Source: PWPS01 sp964573145 (GTDB lineage: Bacteria > Patescibacteriota > Minisyncoccia > Minisyncoccales > PWPS01). Taken from it: 8,132 nucleotides of DNA. Under the pieces are notes generated by a model. It had not been told where the DNA came from. It worked only from the letters and a program-made list of their open reading frames with translations, and searched no databases. The position numbers and the translations under genes are program-made. Below are positions 1-4,988 of the stretch, piece after piece (positions within the stretch are counted from its first letter, which is position 1; every line of letters starts with the position of its first letter). The stretch is taken from NCBI GenBank assembly GCA_964573145.1, contig CAZNIM010000030.1:1-8132 (forward strand), given 5' to 3'.

Positions 1-104
1 ACTGTCGCCCCTACGGAAAGAAAGGGAAGAATTCCGGAAAGAGCCATCGCCGCTACCACCAGTAGCGGAAAAAGTACCCTTGAATTCTTTTTTATTTTAG
101 ACAT
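1..104 (-). CDS. N-terminus of an unidentified exported protein (partial)
   Basis: Only the first 34 codons are inside the window; the frame is open to base 1. The ATG at 104-102 begins a peptide starting MSKIKKNSRVLF: a lysine/arginine-rich n-region, then a hydrophobic stretch (about residues 10-31, with LLVVAAMALSG in it). This is the shape of a signal peptide or N-terminal membrane anchor. No domain can be seen, so function is unknown. I see no clear Shine-Dalgarno before this ATG; the bases just upstream are an A/T run. The start is favoured by the charged n-region and by the strong promoter and leader lying upstream. It is transcribed divergently from the small zinc-ribbon gene. Confidence 0.6.
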   Translation of the reverse strand, partial: MSKIKKNSRVLFPLLVVAAMALSGILPFLSVGAT

Positions 105-242
105 ATTTTTTTAATTAACGCTTAATAATCAGACCTTTATTGCCAATAGACCAACTCCCCGAAACTTACCTCGGGAAAAACTTAACTCTTATAGCTCCTT
201 CTTGCTTCTGTCTATCGGCGGGTGCAAGAGTTGTTAAAGTCT
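105..242 (-). promoter_or_regulatory. Foldable 5' leader of the exported-protein gene, class unknown
   Basis: Between the predicted transcription start (about 242) and the ATG at 104 lie roughly 138 untranslated bases with no start codon for a leader peptide. Visible pairing on the minus strand: a 7-bp helix AACTCTT (232-226) with AAGAGTT (190-184); a competing 5-bp CTTGC/GCAAG pair inside it; and a CCCGA/TCGGG hairpin (175-171 with 162-158). A TTTTT run (180-176) follows the 7-bp helix, so this could act as an attenuator. I compared it by eye with common riboswitch cores (TPP, SAM, FMN, c-di-GMP-I, ydaO, cobalamin, purine) and recognised none. Calling it regulatory is inference. Confidence 0.3.
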
Positions 243-248
243 ATTTAA

Positions 249-277
249 TTTATACTCCCAAAAAAATATTTTGTCAA
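249..277 (-). promoter_or_regulatory. Sigma70-type promoter for the exported-protein gene
   Basis: On the minus strand a perfect -35 TTGACA (277-272) is followed by a 17-bp spacer and a -10 TATAAA (254-249). Both boxes and the spacing are near-consensus. Transcription would start near 242 and run left through the leader. Confidence 0.75.
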
Positions 278-314
278 GAGCTAATTTAAGATTTTAACCT
301 AAATTTATTAATTG

Positions 315-344
315 TTTCTAAAAATGAGATTATTATTGTATAAT
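315..344 (+). promoter_or_regulatory. Probable promoter of the zinc-ribbon gene
   Basis: A perfect -10 TATAAT lies at 339-344. The -35 is weak: TTTCTA at 315-320 gives an 18-bp spacer, while the better-looking TTGTTT at 312-317 would give 21 bp. The start of transcription would fall near 351, at the first base of the Shine-Dalgarno, so the 5' UTR would be only about 14 nt. Confidence 0.5.
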
Positions 345-364
345 TAAAAAAGGAGGGATGTCGT

Positions 365-508
365 ATGATTACCGCTATAAAATGTAAGCGATGTGGTGGT
401 TGGCTGAGTCCCGACGAAAAAAGAGATAAAAAAGAGCTGTGCAAGAAGTGTCAACTGATAATGGAAAAGCTTTATCCCAAAAGAAGGCAGTTCATGAAGT
501 TAAGATAA
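365..508 (+). CDS. 47-residue four-cysteine zinc-ribbon protein
   Basis: The ATG at 365 follows AGGAGG (351-356) by 8 nt, an ideal spacing, and the frame ends at TAA 506-508. The product, starting MITAIKCKRCGGWLSPDEK, has two CxxC knuckles (C7/C10 and C26/C29) 15 residues apart. That pattern is expected of a small zinc ribbon. The C-terminal part (PKRRQFMKLR) is strongly basic, so nucleic-acid or ribosome binding is possible but not shown. There is no signal peptide or membrane segment. It stands alone between its own -10 box and a strong hairpin terminator, is the only plus-strand gene here, and converges on the polysaccharide operon. The good ribosome-binding site, terminator and Cys pairs make it a real gene; its family and role I do not recognise. 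Confidence 0.75.
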   Translation: MITAIKCKRCGGWLSPDEKRDKKELCKKCQLIMEKLYPKRRQFMKLR

Positions 509-540
509 AAAGCGACGGCAATCCGTCGCTTTTATATTTG
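508..540 (+). terminator. Intrinsic terminator, probably bidirectional
   Basis: A perfect 8-bp stem AGCGACGG (511-518) / CCGTCGCT (523-530) with CAAT loop follows the zinc-ribbon stop codon directly. It is flanked by A's on the left (507-510) and T's on the right (531-533), so it can work on both strands. It would back up the minus-strand terminator at 550-579. Confidence 0.85.
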
Positions 541-549
541 TGTGATAAT

Positions 550-579
550 AAAAAAGAGGCCGCTTTATATGCGACCTCT
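550..579 (-). terminator. Terminator of the polysaccharide operon
   Basis: Read on the minus strand, AGAGGTCGC (579-571) pairs with GCGGCCTCT (563-555) over 9 bp with one G-U pair and a 7-nt loop. A run of T's follows (555-550). It sits just after the hydrolase stop codon. Confidence 0.85.
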
Positions 580-590
580 CAACTTTGCTT

Positions 591-1775
591 TTAATCCTCC
601 TCCTCCGAATCGAGTGACTCTTGCCACTCTTTCCGAAAATTTTCCCAAATAACTTCTTCAACTTCTTTAGCCGGAATGGTCCAGCTGGTATCAGTTGAAT
701 CTATCGCTACTTTTGTCGGCCAATAAAACCAAAACATTCCCTTGACCCACTCTTTGTCTCCGAAAACTTCAAAGACAGCTTGAGTGGCAATAGCTTGCTC
801 CTTTTGGCTCGGAACCGTTCCGGATCCTCTTCTCGGAATAACCTCTTCGTAATTCCAGGGCTCCATGCTGGTTCCTTCGGCACTTCTGAATCCGATTTCC
901 AAAAATATGATATCGGTTTCGAATTGCCGACTTATCTCTTCGAGTTGCCAAACTACATTCATTCCGTGACGACTGTCATACCAGCCATCTTTAATTTCTT
1001 GCAGTGACGGATTTCTCTTGCCTACCAAATCAAAGTACGGAGCCATGCCGATATAGTCGAGAGACGCGAACCAGTCAAAAGTCAAAACCCATCTGAAATA
1101 AGATTCCTGCCACCAACTATTCATCTTAACGGTTAAACTTCCACTGTATACATTTCTGACTTCTTCTGTTGTTTTTTGCCAATAACTACCGTATTTCCAC
1201 ATGCTGGACATTTCATTCGCTACCGATAAAATTTCAACACCTTCCTCTTCTGCAAATTCTGCATAAAAGTTGATCGCTTCTCTATAAGAATCAAACCACC
1301 GGTCAACATTCGCCGGTCTTATTTCTCCGCCCCAAATTCTGTCATCATCAACGATAAGGTGGGGTTTTAAAGAAACCCCCCTACCCGTCTCGTGTATTCT
1401 TCTTATCACTCTTTTCAACTCTTCCATCTGTTCTTTACCGGGATCTATTTCGGTTGAGTCAATATCATCCTGGTAAAGAAAAAATCTAACCTGGACAAAA
1501 TTAACCTCTTCAATAGAAAGTAAGGCTTCAAGCGATAAATCGCTTCCTCCTTCTCCGTAAGCGTATGGCTCGGGATAGAAATCTATCCCTCTGTATTCCA
1601 TAAGATTTTCGTTTTCGATCGGCTCTGTCGCTTCCGCTCTGTACCATCTGAAACCGTCATTTTCAAACTCAAATTCTTCTTCCGGAACCGGTATTTTTGT
1701 ATACCCCCCTTCTGCAAAAACGGGTCCCGAAACGAGAAAAAGCAAAACGAGTATAATCAATAAAGTCTTAATCAT
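591..1775 (-). CDS. Secreted GH113-like clan GH-A glycoside hydrolase
   Basis: Predicted exported TIM-barrel glycosidase acting on a beta-linked polysaccharide; GH113 enzymes known to me are endo-beta-1,4-mannanases, but substrate cannot be read here. Numbered from the ATG at 1775 (394 residues): signal peptide 1-21 ending VFA; KPHL near 137-140; SVANE with Asn187-Glu188, the clan GH-A acid/base pattern; DYIGMAPYFDL around 240-250, as in GH113; FLEIGFRSAEG with candidate nucleophile Glu293; and MFWFYWP near 347-353 on the last strand. The tail is acidic (SEEED). Last gene of the CBM-GT2-GH operon, overlapping the synthase gene by 8 bp. GTG 1784 and ATG 1781 are in-frame alternatives; ATG 1775 has the best spacing (8 nt) from the GAAGG core. 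The family call is from motifs and fold order, so a neighbouring GH-A family remains possible. Confidence 0.8.
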   Translation of the reverse strand: MIKTLLIILVLLFLVSGPVFAEGGYTKIPVPEEEFEFENDGFRWYRAEATEPIENENLMEYRGIDFYPEPYAYGEGGSDLSLEALLSIEEVNFVQVRFFLYQDDIDSTEIDPGKEQMEELKRVIRRIHETGRGVSLKPHLIVDDDRIWGGEIRPANVDRWFDSYREAINFYAEFAEEEGVEILSVANEMSSMWKYGSYWQKTTEEVRNVYSGSLTVKMNSWWQESYFRWVLTFDWFASLDYIGMAPYFDLVGKRNPSLQEIKDGWYDSRHGMNVVWQLEEISRQFETDIIFLEIGFRSAEGTSMEPWNYEEVIPRRGSGTVPSQKEQAIATQAVFEVFGDKEWVKGMFWFYWPTKVAIDSTDTSWTIPAKEVEEVIWENFRKEWQESLDSEEED

Positions 1776-3117
1776 CTTCATCACCTTCCTTTTTCGATAA
1801 TCCCGCTCCGTGAACCGTTTTGGTTTGCGCCCAAGAGGTTACTTTCAAAGCAACTATTCCCGTTACCAGCCAATGAAAGCTGAAAAATAGCTGTGGTAAA
1901 AAGAATAAAATCTTTTTAATTCCACCGATCTTCCACAGAAGCAAAATCGGCATTATCTGAAATCCAATCGTCCATAAAATCCAGACTTCGTTTCCTATAT
2001 CCCAGACCGACGATTGGCCGGTCATGATGTAAAAGATATAAAGGAAAAGCGAAGCCCACCAAGCCATTACCGAAAAACTGAGCATCCGGTAAAGATAATC
2101 GAAGGGGTTTCCCAGGTTATGAAGATTATCCCAACCCACTTGCAGATGCCCCTTAAACCAGCGGCTACGTTGCTTTAAAAGAGCTGACCAGTCGGTCGGT
2201 TTTTCGTCGTAAATCTCCAGATTATCGGCAAAAACAATCTTTTTACCGGCAAATGAGAGTCTGGTGGAAAGCTCGAAGTCTTCCACTAAAGAATTATTCC
2301 AGCCACCCATCTCTTTAATCGTGCTCCTTCGCATTCCGATTCCCGTTCCGGCTAAAATACAGGAAAGACCCAGTCTTTCTCTGCCGGCCAAAGCGATCAT
2401 CGAAAATAATTCGAATTCTACCTTTTGAAGCACGGCTAAAAATGATCCGTTCGGATTACTTACGTTCAATCCGGTCTGCAAGCCATCGACTTTCGGGTCG
2501 TTGAAGTAAGCGACCGCTTTGGATAAAAAATCAATATCCTTTATCCTGTTGTCGGCATCAAAGTGAACTATTATCTCACCCGATGATTCTTCAAATCCCC
2601 TGTTTAGCGCCAAAGCTTTACCCGAACTTCTCGAGTTGTACTTTACCGCTCTAACTCTTTCATCTTCAATCTTTTCAACTATTTGTGCCGTACCGTCAGT
2701 CGTATTGTGGCAAACTACCAGAATTTCAAAATTCGAATAGCTTTGCCTCAACAAATCACTGATCAAATTCTCAATTACATTTTCTTCATTATGAGCGGGA
2801 ACAATCACCGAAACCATTCTATCTTCCGTGGTCTCTTTTCCGTAATAATCCTTCTTCTCTTTGTAAAAGAGACCGGCCATCCCCATAATGAAGATGCCCA
2901 AAGATCCTCCGTACATTAAAAAGACGGAAAGCCTTAAAAGATTCGGAAACTGTAAATCGATTACCAGTCCCGGTATAACTATCGGTCTGAAAAGCGGGCT
3001 TCCGGTTACCATTTCATAAATCGCTCCGTAAAAAAGAAAAGCGATGAAGAAAAATATTGTTCCGATCAGCGTAAAGTACAAGGCATCTTTCAAGGATTTT
3101 ACTCCTATTTTTTTCAT
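1768..3117 (-). CDS. Processive family-2 glycosyltransferase (polysaccharide synthase)
   Basis: Membrane synthase predicted to polymerise a beta-linked glycan from nucleotide sugar and pass it through its own membrane channel, as cellulose, chitin, hyaluronan and PNAG synthases do. Of 449 residues: two N-terminal membrane segments (about 12-33 and 62-84); GT-A domain from VSVIVPAHNEE (102-112); DAD at 187-189 for nucleotide-metal binding; AGTG at 256-259; ED at 279-280 as catalytic base region; QRSRW (316-320), the QxxRW motif of processive enzymes; then about three membrane segments (345-366, 377-398, 403-424). Length is typical of the NodC/PgaC/IcaA type. No PilZ domain is present, so no built-in c-di-GMP control. 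GGAGGTG precedes the ATG. It lies 23 bp after the CBM gene and overlaps the hydrolase gene, so one transcript is likely. The sugar made is unknown. Confidence 0.9.
   Translation of the reverse strand: MKKIGVKSLKDALYFTLIGTIFFFIAFLFYGAIYEMVTGSPLFRPIVIPGLVIDLQFPNLLRLSVFLMYGGSLGIFIMGMAGLFYKEKKDYYGKETTEDRMVSVIVPAHNEENVIENLISDLLRQSYSNFEILVVCHNTTDGTAQIVEKIEDERVRAVKYNSRSSGKALALNRGFEESSGEIIVHFDADNRIKDIDFLSKAVAYFNDPKVDGLQTGLNVSNPNGSFLAVLQKVEFELFSMIALAGRERLGLSCILAGTGIGMRRSTIKEMGGWNNSLVEDFELSTRLSFAGKKIVFADNLEIYDEKPTDWSALLKQRSRWFKGHLQVGWDNLHNLGNPFDYLYRMLSFSVMAWWASLFLYIFYIMTGQSSVWDIGNEVWILWTIGFQIMPILLLWKIGGIKKILFFLPQLFFSFHWLVTGIVALKVTSWAQTKTVHGAGLSKKEGDEDD
1784..1790 (-). promoter_or_regulatory. Shine-Dalgarno of the GH gene, inside the synthase gene
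   Basis: AGGAAGG followed by TGAT gives an extended anti-SD match. It lies within the last codons of the synthase gene and overlaps the possible GTG start at 1784. Spacing argues for the downstream ATG at 1775, with 1781 as runner-up. Confidence 0.6.
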
Positions 3118-3140
3118 CCGATTTCACCTCCGTTTCTAAG

Positions 3141-3818
3141 TTATTCAATTTTAGCCTTTCCAAAATATGCGTCGTCAACCCAGAGTACACCTTTACCGGA
3201 CATCAAGATGACCGGATCGCCTCTGACCGCTCCCCGTGGAGCACGAGCCAGAAGTCCTACTTGAACCCACTCACCGTCACTTGAGCCGGTGATGAAATCG
3301 CCGTAAACGGCGTATCGCGGATACCAATAGTCTCCATGAATGAAAAATTGTTGAAACACTCTGATACCCTCACCTTTTTCAAAGTCGTACTTAATCCAAA
3401 AACTAAGGTAATAAACCTCGCCGGGTTCAACCTTGGGCTTGTCGTAGTAGCCCGGAACGGCCAATGCTCCGACGTCGTCAACCGAATCTCCTATCAGTTT
3501 AAAGCTGCGATTTCCGCTTCTGGCAACCGTATTATCCGATAAAAAATCGGGATCTCCGCCGAATATCTCTTGACCCCAGGGATAGGGCCGCCATCCGTTT
3601 CTGTCGGAAAACTCGTCAGCCATCAGGTAAACTCTTTCAAAGCTGGTGTTTTTATCCCGGTATTCGGTCGGATTATTTTCCAGCAAAGTGACTTCTTGAC
3701 CTTCTTCCAATTCAAGAGGAGAAAGAAGTATGTGAAACCCCAATTCTCCACGTCTTATCGGAGTAAAGCTTACTATTAAGATAAGTGCAAAAGCCAAAAC
3801 TACAATTAATCTTCTCAT
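3141..3818 (-). CDS. Membrane-anchored or secreted CBM4/9-like beta-sandwich protein
   Basis: 225 residues, with MRRL then a hydrophobic segment (about 4-19). No clean AxA cleavage site is seen, so it may stay as an N-terminal membrane anchor. Residues about 60-225 read like a carbohydrate-binding jelly roll of CBM4/9 or galactose-binding type: ARSGNRSFKLIG (99-110), VEPGEVYYLSFWIKYD (130-145), WVQVGLLARAP (184-194) and GVLWVDDAYFGKA (210-222) are the typical strand blocks. Many surface Trp and Tyr residues (W76, W81, Y164, W165, Y166) could stack on sugars. No catalytic domain is visible. First gene of the operon, with AGGAG six bases or so before the ATG. By context it may bind the nascent glycan or hold the hydrolase near the synthase; that role is inference. 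Confidence 0.7.
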   Translation of the reverse strand: MRRLIVVLAFALILIVSFTPIRRGELGFHILLSPLELEEGQEVTLLENNPTEYRDKNTSFERVYLMADEFSDRNGWRPYPWGQEIFGGDPDFLSDNTVARSGNRSFKLIGDSVDDVGALAVPGYYDKPKVEPGEVYYLSFWIKYDFEKGEGIRVFQQFFIHGDYWYPRYAVYGDFITGSSDGEWVQVGLLARAPRGAVRGDPVILMSGKGVLWVDDAYFGKAKIE

Positions 3819-3839
3819 TACTATCTCTCCTTTCTATTT

Positions 3840-3888
3840 CAATTTTATAAATTGTCAATGAACAAAATTAGGCAGGGATTTCCTGCTT
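3840..3888 (-). repeat. Hairpin and inverted repeat in the polysaccharide operon leader
   Basis: Two symmetric elements lie between promoter and start codon. One is a hairpin, GCAGG (3872-3876) with CCTGC (3882-3886), extendable outward to about 7 bp; it would sit right at the 5' end of the mRNA. The other is CAATTT/AAATTG (3840-3845 and 3849-3854), a perfect 6-bp inverted repeat with a 3-nt centre close to the Shine-Dalgarno. They could stabilise the message or bind a regulator; neither is shown. Confidence 0.35.
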
Positions 3889-3892
3889 CTTT

Positions 3893-3920
3893 TTTATATC
3901 AAATTTTGAGAAAATGTCAA
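3893..3920 (-). promoter_or_regulatory. Promoter of the CBM-GT2-GH operon
   Basis: On the minus strand, TTGACA (3920-3915), a 16-bp spacer and TATAAA (3898-3893). The start would be near 3886, giving a leader of about 65 nt. It lies just after the terminator of the 3D gene, so the operon is an independent unit. Confidence 0.75.
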
Positions 3921-3932
3921 GTTGTTTAAGTT

Positions 3933-3957
3933 AAAAAAAGAGCGGGGACTTCCCCGC
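3933..3957 (-). terminator. Terminator after the 3D-domain gene
   Basis: On the minus strand GCGGGG (3957-3952) pairs with CCCCGC (3947-3942) around an AAGT loop, followed by TCTTTTTTT (3941-3933). It starts 4 nt after the stop codon. Confidence 0.9.
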
Positions 3958-3961
3958 CTTG

Positions 3962-4546
3962 TTACTTTAAATCGATTATTTCGATTTCTACTTCTCTTAT
4001 CCCCCATGCGAGGGCTTTTTCCAATCCCTGATCACCGTATCCCATAAAGAGATCAATTCGTTTGCCTTGAATCGCTCCACCTATATCTTCTACGACCGCT
4101 CTCCCGTAACCGGGAACATAAACTTCACTTCCTCTGGGTAAAACATTCCAATCACTTGCAATATGTCCCACTTGCGCCTCTTTTTCGGTTTTTGTTAATC
4201 CGTCGCCGTTAAGTCTGATATCTCCGGCATATGATCCTGTCGTGTAATTTCTTTGACCTCGAACCGGTCCGTAATAAGCCGTTGCCGTAACTGTGATTGT
4301 TTCTCTCTCCTCTCGTTGAGGCCAATAACTGTTTTCTGCGGTTCCGTAAACAACATTTTCACTTGTAGGTCTCGCTTCCGCTTCATCTATATTGGCGGTT
4401 CTTTGATCGGCCTTTTCACCTTGTGAAAACCTTTCAAAAACTGTTATCCTTTCGGCCGGTTCGGGTATTATGAACTCACTCATCAGCATTCCGATTCCGA
4501 AAAAGATAAGAACAACTAAGAACAGATGAATACTTCCTTTTAGCAA
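3962..4546 (-). CDS. Membrane-anchored 3D-domain cell-wall protein
   Basis: 194 residues. A single N-terminal hydrophobic segment (about 5-22) is followed by a polar linker (30-80) and a C-terminal 3D domain (82-194). This is the fold named after three aspartates in YocH/YabE-type and MltA-related peptidoglycan enzymes. Visible: TVTATAYYGP (85-94), D132 in ASDWNVLPRGSEVYVPGYG, D154 in VVEDIGGAIQG, D165 in KRIDLFMG. All three aspartates are kept. The domain fits a murein lytic transglycosylase-like role outside the membrane, though activity is not proven for many members. There is no SH3, LysM or G5 wall-binding domain, unlike many relatives. The start is TTG at 4546-4544, set by AGGAGG 8 nt upstream; no in-frame ATG lies nearby. 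It has its own promoter and terminator, between the competence and polysaccharide operons. Confidence 0.85.
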   Translation of the reverse strand: MLKGSIHLFLVVLIFFGIGMLMSEFIIPEPAERITVFERFSQGEKADQRTANIDEAEARPTSENVVYGTAENSYWPQREERETITVTATAYYGPVRGQRNYTTGSYAGDIRLNGDGLTKTEKEAQVGHIASDWNVLPRGSEVYVPGYGRAVVEDIGGAIQGKRIDLFMGYGDQGLEKALAWGIREVEIEIIDLK

Positions 4547-4554
4547 TGTGCATT

Positions 4555-4560
4555 CCTCCT
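4555..4560 (-). promoter_or_regulatory. Shine-Dalgarno that selects the TTG start
   Basis: A perfect AGGAGG ends 8 nt before TTG 4546. An ATG at 4553-4551 lies only 1 nt after it and is out of frame (it would give about 25 codons), so TTG is the working start. Confidence 0.75.
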
Positions 4561-4571
4561 TTCAAGAGCCA

Positions 4572-4600
4572 AGTGTAACACAAACGGCCTAAAACATCAA
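4572..4600 (-). promoter_or_regulatory. Promoter of the 3D-domain gene, extended -10
   Basis: On the minus strand, TTGATG (4600-4595), a 17-bp spacer, then TACACT (4577-4572) with TG one base upstream, the extended -10 pattern. No hairpin terminator is seen between yraN and this site, so some readthrough from the upstream operon is likely. Confidence 0.6.
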
Positions 4601-4606
4601 CGGATT

Positions 4607-4972
4607 TCAAAAAAGAGTCACATTTTTATAGTGCTTCAACCTTTCGACTTCTTTATTTTTATTAAAAACTATTCCGATAACGTCGATCCTGTAAGGAAGA
4701 CCAAAATCATTATATTTTAAATAATACTTTACATTTTTCATCAGTCGCCTCTTTTTTTCTTTTCCGACCGTCTCTTCCGGCAGGCCGAATTCGAATCCGG
4801 TTTTGGATCTGACTTCGACAAAAACCAACTCTTTGTTTTTTTGAGCCACTATATCTATCTCTCCGTATCTCTTTTGAAAGTTTCTATCAATTATCTCGTA
4901 GCCGTTATTTTTTAGATACTTCACCGCTTCACTTTCCCCTTTTTTTCCGATTTTTATTCTTTCTTCGGTCAT
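4607..4972 (-). CDS. yraN: YraN/UPF0102 family nuclease-like protein
   Basis: 121 residues, the normal length for this family of small PD-(D/E)XK-fold, Holliday-junction-resolvase-like proteins. The family pattern is clear: KGESEAVKYLKNNGYEIIDRN (N-terminal helix, E14), then RYGEIDIVA with E38 and D40, FVEVRSK with E53, R55 and K57, and a later YRIDVIGI strand (94-101). The biochemical role is not settled; nuclease activity is inferred from fold and conserved acids. Last gene of the comF-dprA-comM run, 16 bp after comM. The ATG has no convincing Shine-Dalgarno, so translation probably depends on coupling. It ends with TGA. The family often sits near rnhB, dprA or comM, so the context is normal. 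Confidence 0.92.
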   Translation of the reverse strand: MTEERIKIGKKGESEAVKYLKNNGYEIIDRNFQKRYGEIDIVAQKNKELVFVEVRSKTGFEFGLPEETVGKEKKRRLMKNVKYYLKYNDFGLPYRIDVIGIVFNKNKEVERLKHYKNVTLF

Positions 4973-4988
4973 TTACTTGATTAAAAGC

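Noticed and set aside
105..242. A known riboswitch or a tRNA in the leader
   Set aside because: No conserved core of the classes I know, no T-loop or acceptor pattern, and no leader peptide with a start codon. Kept only as a structured leader of unknown class.
3853..3858. Second TTGACA on the minus strand, nearer the CBM gene
   Set aside because: No -10-like hexamer lies 15-19 bp downstream; that position holds the purine-rich SD region. The promoter at 3893-3920 is complete.
3872..3895. Hairpin followed by T's on the plus strand, resembling a terminator
   Set aside because: No plus-strand gene lies upstream to be terminated; the sequence is better explained as the leader hairpin and -10 region of the minus-strand operon.
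4573..4582. Short GTGT/ACAC symmetry over the -10 box of the 3D gene
   Set aside because: Four-base arms are too short to set apart from chance, and the -10 match explains the bases.
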